Assembly: GCA_026874595.1 (NCBI GenBank)
Contig: CM049309.1
Location: forward strand, 50,998,079 to 51,062,078
Direction of reading: 5' to 3'
DNA length: 64,000 nt
Origin: Sipunculus nudus
Taxonomy: Eukaryota; Annelida; Sipuncula; Golfingiida; Sipunculidae
Positions 21,506-33,180 of this stretch are shown here, in pieces. The notes beneath the pieces are model-generated. The model saw nothing but the letters and a program-made list of their open reading frames with translations, did not search any database and had not been told where the DNA came from. Numbering within the stretch: position 1 is the stretch's first letter; each line of letters starts with the position of its first letter. Position numbers and translations under genes: made by a program.

Positions 21506-23925
21506 CTCGAGCATATGACGACCTGCACTACCTATAGAGTACACGACGACCTGTATTACCAATCGAGTATATGGCGACATGTACTTCTCATAGAGCATAT
21601 GACTTGTACCACCCATAGATCATATGGCGACCTGCTCTACCCATAGAGCATATGGCGACTTTTACTACCTATCAAGCATAAGGCGACCTGCACTACTCAT
21701 GAAGCATTTGGCGACCTGTATTACCTACAGATCATATGGCGACCTGTAACACCAATAGAGCAAATGGCGGTCTGTACCACCCATAGAGCATATGCCAACA
21801 TGTACCACCCATCGAGCATATCATACTATGGCGACCTGTACTTCTCTTCGAGCAAAAGGCGATCTGTACTACCCATGGAGCATATGGCGACCTGTACTAC
21901 CTATAGAGCATATGGCGACCTGTACTACCTATAGAGCATATGGCGACCTGTACCAACCATAGAGCATATGGCGACCTGTACTACCTATAGAGCTTTTTGC
22001 AACCTGTACCACCCATAGAGCATATTGCGGCCTGTACCAACCATAGAGCATATGGCGACCTGTACTACCCATAGAGCATATGGCGACCTGTACTACCTAT
22101 AGAGCATATTGCGGCCTGTACCACCCATAGAGCATAAGGCGATATGTACTATCCATAGAACATATGACGACCTGTACTACCTATAGAGCATATGGCGACC
22201 TGTACTACCTATAGAGCATATGGCGACCTGTACCAACCATAGAGCATATGGCGACCTGTACTACCTATAAGGCTTATTGCAACCTGTACCACCCATAGAG
22301 CATACGGCGACCTGTACTACCTATAGAGCATATTGCGGCCTGTACCACCCATAGAGCATAAGGCGATCTGTACTACCCATAGATCATAAGGCGATCTGTA
22401 CTATTCATAGAGCATATGGCGACCTGTACTACCTATAGAGCTTATTGCAACCTGTACCACCCATAGAGCATATGGCGGCCTGTACCACCCATAGAGCATA
22501 TGGCGACCTGTACTACCCATAGAGCATATGGCGGCCTGTACCACCCATAGAACATCAGGCGATCTGTACTACCCATAGATCATAAGGCGATCTGTACTAT
22601 TCATAGAGCATATGGCGACCTGTACTACCTATAGAGCTTATTGCAACCTGTACCACCCATAGAGCATATGGCGGCCTGTACCACCCATAGAGCATATGGC
22701 GACCTGTACTTCCCATAGAGCATATGGCGGCCTGTACCACCCATACAACATAAGGCGATCTGTACTACCCATAGATCATAAGGCGATCTGTACTACCCAT
22801 AGAGCATATGGCGACTTTTACTACCTATCAAGCATAAGGCGACCTGCACTACTCATGAAGCATTTGGCGACCTGTACTACCTACAGATCATATGGCGACC
22901 TGTAACACCAATAGAGCAAATGGCGGTCTGTACCACCCATAGAGCATATGCCAACATGTACCACCCATCGAGCATATCATACTATGGCGACCTGTACTTC
23001 TCTTCGAGCAAAAGGCGATCTGTACTACCCATGGAGCATATGGCGACCTGTACTACCTATAGAGCATATGGCGACCTGTACTACCTATAGAGCATATGGC
23101 GACCTGTACCAACCATAGAGCATATGGCGACCTGTACTACCTATAGAGCTTTTTGCAACCTGTACCACCCATAGAGCATATTGCGGCCTGTACCAACCAT
23201 AGAGCATACGGCGACCTGTACTACCCATAGAGCATATGGCGACCTGTACTACCTATAGAGCATATTGCGGCCTGTACCACCCATAGAGCATAAGGCGATC
23301 TGTACTATCCATAGAACATATGACGACCTGTACTTCCCATAGAGCATATGGCGGCCTGTACCACCCATACAACATAAGGCGATCTGTACTACCCATAGAT
23401 CATAAGGCGATCTGTACTACCCATAGAGCATATGGCGACCTGTACCACCCATAGAACATAAGGCGATCTGTACCACCCATAGAGCATATGACGTACCACC
23501 CATAGAGCATAAGGCGATCTGTACTACCCATAGAGCATATGGCGATCTGTACTACCTATAGAGCATATGGCGGCCTGTACCACCCATAGAGCATATGGCG
23601 ACCTGTACCACCCATACAGCATATGGCGACCTGTACTACCCATAGAGCAAATGGCGACCTGTATAACACCCATAGAGCATATGGCGGCTTGTACCACCCA
23701 TCGCGTATATGGCGACCTGTAACACCGTAAGAGCATATGGCGACCTGTACTTCATATCGAGCAAATGGCAACTTATACTACCTATCGAACATAAGGCGAC
23801 CTCTACTACCCATCGAGCATATGACGACCTGTTCTACCAACATATATTATGAAGACCTGTACTTCACACCGAGTATATAAAGACATGTGCTACTCTCTGC
23901 TTTTCACTCAACAAATGACGACCTC
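21506..23925 (+). repeat. 28-bp minisatellite, ~2.4 kb
   Basis: The unit is of the form GAGCATATGGCGACCTGTAC plus TACCTATA. Consecutive GAGCA starts at 21906, 21934 and 21962 confirm a 28-bp period. Variants alternate GCGACC/GCGGCC/GCAACC and TACTACC/TACCACC. Units degrade at both edges. There is higher-order structure: 21651-22180 recurs almost unchanged at 22807-23336 (offset 1156 bp), and a block of about 200 bp is repeated within 22400-22700. Because 28 is not a multiple of 3, the frames crossing it are shadows. There are no unique spacers, so it is not a CRISPR array. Confidence 0.95.
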
Positions 23926-26284
23926 TAAATTCTCTAAAACGAGAACCCCGGCAACCATTTTAAAGACCAAATACGTAGGCCTTTTAGCTGGATTACACGT
24001 TACATTGCCATCTAATCTAATACTTATCACAGGAGTTTTGATCACCTTTGTTCACAATGTTCTCTAAAACCGTGTTACGTATGATACTGTGCGATACCCC
24101 ATTTTAAATGTTATCATTCCCGCCGTGTCCTCGCCGATATGAGAATAAATATTTTTTTATGTACACATCATTTTGAGTGACTTATGTTTTTTATGATCTG
24201 CATGGAGGATCCCACCGATAACAGCCTAACTGCCTCCTTAAAGAACCGATTGCCTGTGCAGTCCAATGCAGCACAGGATTAAGGACTAAATTGTGCAAAT
24301 GAATAACACAACCTTTCAGTCTGGGATTTAAGCATTTTTGGTCTGACATTTGACCCAGGCTCTGACCCACGTGCGCGGTCAGTAAATGTAATTAACACAT
24401 AACTCTCACTTTATGAAAAGTAGGGGTTAAACCCAGGGAGATAAATTACAGTGTCCCCATTTCCGGAAAAGGGTGGAGCTGGAGTCGTGACGGGGTTTCC
24501 AGGACTCAAAATTGGTCTGATACGATTAAAAAGCGGTTCCGACTCCACTTGGGTCCGCTTCTGCTACCCATTGCGGTTCTCAGATGTAAACATCACCACT
24601 CGCCCGATCTTCAAGGTAAACATACTGGAATATGAATTTCTGGCTGTGACCGAAGCGCCACAAAATAAATACAAAATAATATTTGTACATATCTTATAAT
24701 GAGAGTATGCCACTGTAAATATACATTTTCTTTTAACTTTTAGAATATAAAAAAAATGAGCCAACATTCCTCATATTAGTTAATTCATCTCCCCAACCCT
24801 GGTAAAATAAAAGCCCGGTATACAGGGTTTATCAGATAGAACTATATATATATATAATTAAGTTATGCAGGGCCCAGTCCCATGACACATTGTGTTACCA
24901 TGATTTGCACTGTATCTAGCAACATGTTGATTTTAACATCAACGAAAATGAAAAAAAACCATATGATGCAAGACTTCATACTAGCGGATAAACATTAGAT
25001 ACCGTCATGGCGTCCACCGAAACCCGCATCTTTCTGGGTCCGCCATCCGCCCGAGCTCCCACTGGCGTATACATGCATAGACTACCATATAGCCGCTAAA
25101 GCCCCCCGCGTTATCGAAGGTACAGTAGAGTTAGAGCGTTATGTCGCTCATACATTTGTTTATCAGGGTTAATTTGACAATAGAGATAAGAGATGAAAGG
25201 GACGTCTACTTTACTGTGGCGCGCCTAATTGAAGCGAGTGTGTTTAAACGACTGGCTATTTCGTGGTATTTCATGGCTATGTCAAACTTGTTGGCCACTG
25301 CAATTAGGGAGCCTGCGTTTGACAGGGGCGGATACTGGATCCTAGAAAAAAGAGGGGGGGGGGGGGAACAAAACCATGAAACAAGTGTGTCGGGATTAAA
25401 AGTAGGCTTTGTTAGTAACTCTAGAATGCAGAAGAAAAGGAGAGAAAGCGTTTTTTTGTATTAAGAGGTTATTATTCTAATATCTGGATTCTTTTGGTCG
25501 AAAAGAGGAGAAGCGCGCCCCCTGCGCCCCTTCTTAAACCGCACCTGAAAGGAATGTTGTGTATGTTTGGATGCCGGCGTATAATGATCAGTATGTACCG
25601 TAATATCAAATAACATTAAAAAAATTGTTTACTTTCAAAATTCTTCTTGCTGAAACCTTGAATAAGACGTGTGATATTTGTTGTAAGATACACCAGTTAG
25701 TGGCAAGGTTCGTTTATTACTAAAGCTGAATGTAACCTTTTTATTAGACAACAGGTAACTGCAAAACTGCACTAATGTAAGGAACTGAATGTTCCTGCGA
25801 TGCGGAATTAAAGTTTATATCCATTTACCACCCATGCCATGCTGAAACAAACTGGTTTTATGTTTTAATGTATAAATCGATAAGCGGGCTAACAATGTCT
25901 AACAATATTTAACTTATTCATTATTGACACATTTGGGAATGTATATCATGGTTTGGGGTAGAATTGTTTGCAATTGGTTGAGTACAGATATATAATTATA
26001 TCAGCTCCAGTTGTAGATCTACCCAAATGCAATACAGTATGTTCAATTACATCGTGGTTTAAGGTTTAAGCAACTGATATCAAGGGACCATAAATATTGG
26101 ATGTCTTGGAACTTGACATGATTGTGTCATACAAACGGAAGGCGTGAAGGATCTACAACATACTGGTTTTCGTTTGAAAGATTGATAAAAAAATATATCC
26201 TTAGACTTAGATACATCTGATTACATAAGATGATAAAAATTACCAGGCCAAGTAAATTACAACATACGCAGGATATGTGTATAC

Positions 26285-26287
<3 letters not shown>
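23926..26287. other. Unassigned sequence
   Basis: A run of about 14 G lies near 25353-25366. The 107-residue frame at 25141-25464 runs into that G-run and has no recognisable domain. Nothing else is seen. Confidence 0.45.

Positions 26288-26341
<54 letters not shown>
26288..26341. repeat. (GA)n microsatellite
   Basis: About 27 GA dinucleotides. The overlapping minus-strand frame of Leu-Ser repeats is an artefact of it. Confidence 0.95.
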
Positions 26342-26345
<4 letters not shown>

Positions 26346-27057
26346 TGCGAAAGAGTTGCGGTTTATGATAACAGCCAGAGTTGTTTTTCTTCTCTCTGCA
26401 CCAGACAGACGGAGAAGCCATCGTTGACCTGTTGTGGTGCACGGTGACTTGGGGGAGTTAATGCACCGGGGATCATCCAGCGAGCAGTATTGATTACGTT
26501 GTTTTGCCTTGTGGCAATCGGACAGCATTGTCCTAGCCTGGGTTTAATGTCAACGGGACCCAGCTGGCTTCTGTTGTCTGTCCTGTAATGGGTGGGGCAT
26601 AAACGAAGCGGTTCATACAGTATGATACACAGAACGTTCTGTGTAATGTTTTCAACCCAGCGTTACCCTTTACACTTCTTAATCCTTAAATTCCATTTCA
26701 GTGGCTATGCACTACAATCGTCTGATGACTCTTTTTCTTGCTATCGTGGTTTCCTCGGTTTCGTATCCCGGCCTATATATCATGAATATTTAACCGTCGC
26801 CGATGTGATGGAACCGAAATCATAATGACCATCAAATACAAAAGTAAACAGTTCACAGAAACCTAACCTGTGGCTATCAGATAGATGTTTAGAAAGGTAT
26901 TTAGAAAGCGGGTGTCACGTTTATCATCTGATAATCAGGATTTAAGTAACAAGTCTAAACCGACATCAGCTAGTGAAACAAAAGTGTCTGCACATTAAAC
27001 TCTCGCCATACGAGATATTAGCGGCTTTGGAAAAGAGATGTTACATCTGTTGGACAC

Positions 27058-27061
<4 letters not shown>
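26342..27061. other. Unassigned sequence
   Basis: No gene or repeat recognised. Confidence 0.45.

Positions 27062-27112
<51 letters not shown>
27062..27112. repeat. (GA)n microsatellite
   Basis: About 25 GA dinucleotides, followed by a GT-rich patch near 27121-27140. Confidence 0.95.
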
Positions 27113-27114
<2 letters not shown>

Positions 27115-28034
27115 TGCATGTGTGTGATGGTGTGTGTGTGTAAAGTCGAGCACTTCAGGAGCCAATTCGTTACGATCGGCTTATTCCGATTCGGATATGT
27201 GAGATGTATTAGATAAATGTAATCTTTTAATCTTAGGGCCAAACAGCGAAGGCACAGGCTGTCTGGTTTGTGTATATCCATGTGTTAAAAACATGTTGAG
27301 GGCCTAAAGTAATGAGAAATCACAACTGCATGAGTGAAGAAAATCAATGTTATTAACGTGTTACACGGCCTTGCTTTATGCATGCACAGATTTCCTCGAA
27401 GAACAAACCGTCGACCATGCTCATCATGCAAAAACTGACGAGATACGCGGTATCTGTAATCATGGGCATCGGCACTTGTAGATAAACAAACACATACACC
27501 CACCATAAGGGGCGTTATGAAAACTCTCATAAGCAGGAATAGCCTAAAGTTAATTATTTTGTACCCAGGATAAGCCAGAAATCACAAACATTCTGCATAT
27601 AAAGCAAGTGTATGGTTGGCTTTAAGAAATATCCCTAGCGCTTTCAAATGAATAATGATTTTTACACAGTTTTTTTTCTCAAGGTACATGTACAAGAGGT
27701 GGTATTATTGCAATATTTGTTCATATCAATTAAGTTGTATTTGTCTTGTCTGAAAATTTAAACTGTGAACGCCTCAAAAGAGACCTCCATTATATTTGTA
27801 AGTATAAACATGGCAGATATTATTAAAATGATCATGCTTTGTTCCTGCATTTAACAAACGGTACATTCGTAGCCTTCCTGACTAAACTGATGTATATGAA
27901 AAATAGAGATAAAAAAATAACTTTTACACCAAAAACTACAAAGCTGACACGACTTTCATTTGCCTTGTATCAGGGAAGGGGATAGAAGGACATGCCCCCC
28001 ACATCAGCTCGGGGAATAAGACGCGCAATTTTGT
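27113..28034. other. Unassigned sequence
   Basis: No gene recognised. Confidence 0.45.
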
Positions 28035-28038
28035 ACAT

Positions 28039-28864
28039 TGTTACAGATGGCTGTGTGTAGGGATGTTCCATGTGTTGTTGACATTTGGTTCGTGTAGCTC
28101 GCATAGCTCGTTGCCATGACAACATCGCCTGGCCGAGCCGGGCTGGCCCACGTGTGAACCTTGATACGTAGAAACACAGCGATGTTGTTCTAGACGTTTC
28201 CTGTAACGCGTGTCTACTGTGTATCATGTTAGGTTCTTTGGATTGTTCGAGAAATGGAAAGTTCTCGGCTGGAGGTGAGAAGTTATAAATAGGGGGCTGT
28301 GTTTTAGAGCCGACAGGAGAGGAGAGAAATATTCCAGCGGACACAGAAGCGTGTAAGTCAGTTGTGGACCTTTTCTGATAATGCGCCAATTATAGATTTT
28401 TTTCTAAATTTGTGACGGATCTTATATAGTCTTCAGTTTGGTTTCGGGATTATGACAGGACTTTAACTTTGGGATTACAACGGATTGATTTTGTGAATGA
28501 ACTTGACTGTTATTCTCTTAGAAGATTTATGTGAACTGTTCATCTGGGTCGACGTTAAAAAGGACTTTCACTGTCGCTGTGACAGTGGTGGTATCCAGAT
28601 ACTGTACACTTTATTTATATACTTGTATTGATTAACTGTTGTACTGTTGTTATACTGTGTAACTGAATTGATTTACTGTATTGTAATGTTAGGATTGTTT
28701 TAAGAATAAATTATAATTATTTGTTAATAAAACACCACTGACTTCTTTATTCATTCCCCTAGAAATTTGACGATGCCTAGTGTTACAGAATCTTATTTTT
28801 TTCTCCATTACAAAATTTGTGTTCGTCACGACTACGTGATCTGTTGATATTAGGTTCCGTAACA
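28039..28864 (+). mobile_element. Solo LTR, ~826 bp
   Basis: The segment starts TGTTACAG and ends CCGTAACA, so its ends are imperfect inverted repeats of the TG..CA type. It is flanked by ACAT at 28035-28038 and ACAT at 28865-28868, a 4-bp target duplication. A TATA box TATAAATA (28284-28291) and AATAAA signals (28705-28710, 28726-28731) lie inside in the order expected for U3-R-U5. No primer-binding site or internal coding region follows, as expected for an LTR left by recombination. Four-bp duplications are common in Ty3/Gypsy elements, but the family is not proven. Confidence 0.6.
28284..28291 (+). promoter_or_regulatory. TATA box of the solo LTR
   Basis: TATAAATA lies about 245 bp into the LTR. 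Cap-site and polyadenylation signals within 450 bp downstream would fit LTR-driven pol II transcription. Confidence 0.45.
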
Positions 28865-28868
28865 ACAT

Positions 28869-29416
28869 AGCGAGTTCGAGATAATATTTCCCCTTCCACT
28901 TTCTTGTTTCTTCAAATTTACCTCAATATTCTCTTAGTTTTGAAGCTCATAATAAAAACTATTAGGAAATGGCTTAATCTTAGCCTCTAGAAATATATAG
29001 AATGTCTAAATTATAAGGTTGTAATTTGAGCAAAAACTACCCCAATAACCAATATATAACGGAAAGACAAACAAACGGACGGATAGCTGGACTGGACTAA
29101 TCACTATATCGCCTGCTACTCCGGGATATGATGATGCCCGAAAATCGACCGATCATTTTTTTAAATGTGTGTTGGACTGGCATCATTGCAAGAGGGAAAT
29201 TCACACATAAAAAACACTGCATAAGCGGCCTTGAGAAAAGGACATTTATCGTTTAATTCTATTACATATACGGGCATCAAAGCCGTACCACAAAAAAAAG
29301 TCTTGACAGATGTCACTAATAATTCAAGACTGCCAGGCAGGTCTCTCAATATTTTACTTCAATCAGAAGCGGATGGCGTTTCGACGCAATATTAGCTTCA
29401 AAAACGTGGACGCCAA

Positions 29417-29420
<4 letters not shown>
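28869..29420. other. Unassigned sequence
   Basis: No gene or repeat recognised. Confidence 0.45.

Positions 29421-29501
<81 letters not shown>
29421..29501. repeat. (TA)n microsatellite
   Basis: About 40 TA dinucleotides. Confidence 0.95.
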
Positions 29502-29505
<4 letters not shown>

Positions 29506-29913
29506 AAAGACAGAATATTGGCACAACTAACATTTAATCTCCCATGCCCCGAGGCATGTCTCTCTAAATGTCAGTCTGGGTAGCACATAACAGCGTTTGT
29601 CTGCCGTTCAGGTTCCCGATAATATCAGCTTTAATCTCGGACGTATTCATATAAAGCAAACTACCAAGACCTGCCATGATGAATTGACAGTTGGAGCCGC
29701 AAAAGATAAAAACATGCATAAACATATCTTTCTTCTGTCATTTTGTGGTAACACTTACATAAAGTGGCGACAGTTATACGGACTATGCAAGTTTCATTTA
29801 AAAGTCATTGTGAAAACTGCGCTGATAAAAGTCGAAGAGATAAAAAAAATTTCTTCATTTTTGCAATATCTCTCACTTCAAATTATCATAAGAGCCGTTA
29901 TATTAATTCACTT
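29502..29913. other. Unassigned sequence
   Basis: The 135-residue + strand frame at 29597-30004 ends in microsatellite-encoded residues and has no recognisable domain. Confidence 0.4.
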
Positions 29914-29966
<53 letters not shown>

Positions 29967-29967
29967 A
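29914..29967. repeat. (CA)n(TA)n microsatellite
   Basis: CA dinucleotides followed by TA dinucleotides. Confidence 0.95.
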
Positions 29968-30905
29968 TTTATTGCCTGCAGATGCGAAAAAGATGCCTGT
30001 ATAACAAAATATGCTCCGTGCATGTATGTAGAATTTCTGTCCATCTACGGTTTTTCTTGCGATTGAAGCTTAGTCTTGGCCGTCTACATGAAACCTGAAT
30101 GAGCGGGATTTACATATCGTATGTTCTTTGTTATTGCCGCATTCACACCATAATATTACGATTAACGTTTATACAAGGAAAACGTTGTAAAAGGGGAACG
30201 CGCCCCTATGTTCCCTAGAACCGATGTTCCACAGAAAATTATCTAATATTAAAATGTAAAGCCATTTCTACTGAGCACATAATTTTTATGGAAGAAAGGA
30301 AAGTTATGATATCCCCTGCATCATATTCATTGAATAGTTACACCTTGCGAGAATTGAAATGTATTTTACCTGAAATTATATAAAAGAGTTATGCTAAAGT
30401 TTTCATGCAACTAGTCTTTTTTTTTGCTCCTCTGTAAATAATATCCACATGTGGAGCCAATTTGCTCATTTTGCCTCACAAACACCACCAAATTTAGTTA
30501 TTTTTAGATATCAGCGTCTGTTACTGTTTTGTAATAAAACAAGAATATACATTGGTCTGGGGAACAACCGTACCGAGCAACACAGGACTGTCTCCTTGTA
30601 AAAGTATAGACATGTGCAATTCATTGGAAGCTTTTTGACTCGTAGACGTAATGTGATGGTCAATGTGCCCCAAGTTCTAAACCTGCTTGTGCACTATATC
30701 TCGCCTTGGTGAAACTCTATTGAACCTCATAGATTGGCTCTATTGCCTAAACGACTGGTCTTGACTTACGTATAATTCATAGCTTCGTCCATAGAAAATG
30801 TTAAATCCAGAGTGCTTAAAGATAACATATCATTCTTATCGAATAGTTCATCTTCATTCAATAGACAATTAATGCCACTAATTATTTTTAGGATCCATTT
30901 TCAAA
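29968..30905. other. Unassigned sequence
   Basis: No gene or repeat recognised. Confidence 0.45.
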
Positions 30906-31275
30906 TAAACATACAAAACTAGAAAAGCTCTCAGAGGGCGCATACCTCCGCCAAGGCAGCTTTTCGCCACCATATACATGGCTCTGTCAGAAATGCAGCA
31001 TTTTCCATATTAAATGTTCTAGGGATACGGGTAGGGTTCCGTCATCGGAGTAAATACGTAATGGAAATTATAACCACATGAATGAGATTAAATATTATTA
31101 TTTCAAGGCAAATATAGCAATTCAGATATATCAACTTGCGCTTTAAACAGAGCGAACCATCAAGGTATTCTTATATATCTGTTCTTTTACTTTAAAGTAA
31201 TGGTGGGGTTCGAACCTCACTCTTTCTGCGAAGTCAGTCGCATCAACCACCAGGTTACGTTCTACCATAATTGGA
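30906..31275 (-). mobile_element. tRNA-derived SINE
   Basis: Read on the minus strand, a tRNA-like head is followed some 250 bp later by the conserved tail block CCTTGGCGGAGGTATGCGCC, then CTCTGAGAGC and TTTTCTAGTT (30915-30958). The head has a perfect B-box GGTTCGAACCC (31206-31216) and an A-box-like TAACCTGGTGG (31247-31257), 41 bp apart, two mismatches from the A-box consensus. The body has no open frame. Such a tRNA-head plus conserved-domain layout is typical of mollusc SINEs. Exact ends and target duplication are not resolved. Confidence 0.65.
31206..31257 (-). promoter_or_regulatory. Pol III A/B boxes of the SINE
   Basis: The B-box is perfect and the A-box is degenerate, in the tRNA-like arrangement described for the SINE. 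Confidence 0.55.
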
Positions 31276-33149
31276 ACTGTAGTGAAAAAAAATCGAAAAA
31301 TCGAAGGTGTTCTCATTGAGAGGCAAGTGAAGGACCTGCGCCGCGCAAACGACGCCGTTGGCTTGGCGGAGGTGTCATTTGGTTTGATACATGACATGTC
31401 TGTATGACCGGCGACACATGATGCAAGGGCGGCACTTGAGAGCACAAATCAGGTAGAGGCGGCCACTGTGGGTTATCCTCACGCCACGTTGGTCCAGTTT
31501 CAACCAAAACAGAACAGCGGTACGCTTTCGGCAGTTTCAAACCTATTTACAAAAAGGTCAGACTGGCAACGCTATTGACTATCCATCTACCTAAATTTAC
31601 ATGTTGTATTTTCAAACATGCCCAAGGCTCTCCAATAAACGTATGTAACGTCAGCCAAGGCCAGGAGACGACATATCTCACCCAAATAAACCCGAGGATC
31701 CCAAGCACCGATCAGAAGTTCGCCTGTCGTGTTGTGCCCCTGGTCCCGTCATGTCATCGCCACACATAATAATTCAACGTTAACAGTTTAAGAGTATGAG
31801 GTCATGTCACCTGTGGGCTTTACATTTTCCTCTGGCAATCCCTTGGGAAAGTTAAGTGTTAAATATAAATTTAGTTTGGTGCCCTATCGTTGTTAAGGGT
31901 TCATAACTGAAATGTGATTTCATCTTTGAGAAAAGCGAAGCAATGGTAATTTGAGTTATCTGCCTGAAAAGGGAGAAGGTGATCAAAATATAAACGAATC
32001 TTATCATGATCGATAATGGAAAAAAAAACTAGAGCAAAAATTAAATGTTAGGAACACTTTCATAATGAAACAGCTACAACTTCTACTCTTGTTAAATTTC
32101 TGTGGCGTGCCATGCCATCATGCTCTTTTGTCACATGACCGTGTCCTTGACCTTATCGATATGCGAAATTATTATTGTGTAAAATAAATAAAAGTGAATA
32201 TTGTTTCCAAAAGCAAATTTATTAAATTCTTTAAAGATGAAGCAATAAATTAATAAGGGACTCATTGTAGCCATTTATATTTATTCAGCAACATTTTAGC
32301 ATTATTCATAACTTGAGATGTTTGGAATAGATTTATTTACAAAAGTATTCTAATCCACAAAAGAAGTCAGGTCACAGGTCAGGTCATCTTCACAATAAAA
32401 TGCTGTTTTGCACAAGCTTGATGCACAATGCGATACCATGCTCTCTTTAGTCTGATTACAATTCTTTGTTTAGTGCCCACCCTGGTGGTGTAACCCAGAG
32501 AACCTTGCTTTACAAAGCAGCGGTTAAAATAAAGGAGTTCTCGGACAACTGCAGTTTATATAACCGGTGCGCGAGGAGCGTAGGGGACGTGTATGGGCGA
32601 AAGTATAAATGGAATAACACTTTTTAAATCCTCATATAATATTAGGATTATTTTCTGATCATCACTTGATTAACCTAATCATGAAAATCGCAGAAAATGG
32701 TTAAACAATATATTACAGTTGATTATCTGACCATTAATCAATTCAACCTCTAGCTACCATAAACATTATCTTGCCCTGATGGCTATATTTCATATCCTGG
32801 CAACTATCACCTTTGTTATAGTTATCGCCAGTGACGGCATAACAGCCAATCCAAAACCCGTCACAATTACTGCTAATATATTATTATTTAACGTTTCTTA
32901 CTGCATACACAGACTTATACAGTAAGCTACATAAAATCTGAGTTTGCCTACGTGTCTGAAGGAAATTACTTAACAATGTATCTGCATTATTACTGAACAA
33001 ATGGCTGACCAATGTATATAATTTCAAAATTAAAGGGAACTTAGTCCAACCCGACTGGCATGTTATTCTCTTTTTAAATGAGCGATAAAAATAGAAAACA
33101 ATTTATGTAAATTAAATGAAGGCCAGGCCAAGTAAATGTTTTTTCAGCG

Positions 33150-33180
<31 letters not shown>

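Noticed and set aside
21422-23771. Open frames and a CRISPR-like look in the 28-bp array
   Set aside because: Repeats are directly contiguous with no unique spacers, the period is not a multiple of three, and the host is eukaryotic. The frames are shadows of a minisatellite.
26127-26528. 133-residue minus-strand frame
   Set aside because: Its centre is a Leu-Ser run from a (GA)n microsatellite, and the flanks have no domain.
27018-27281. 87-residue minus-strand frame with Ser-Leu repeats
   Set aside because: Microsatellite artefact.
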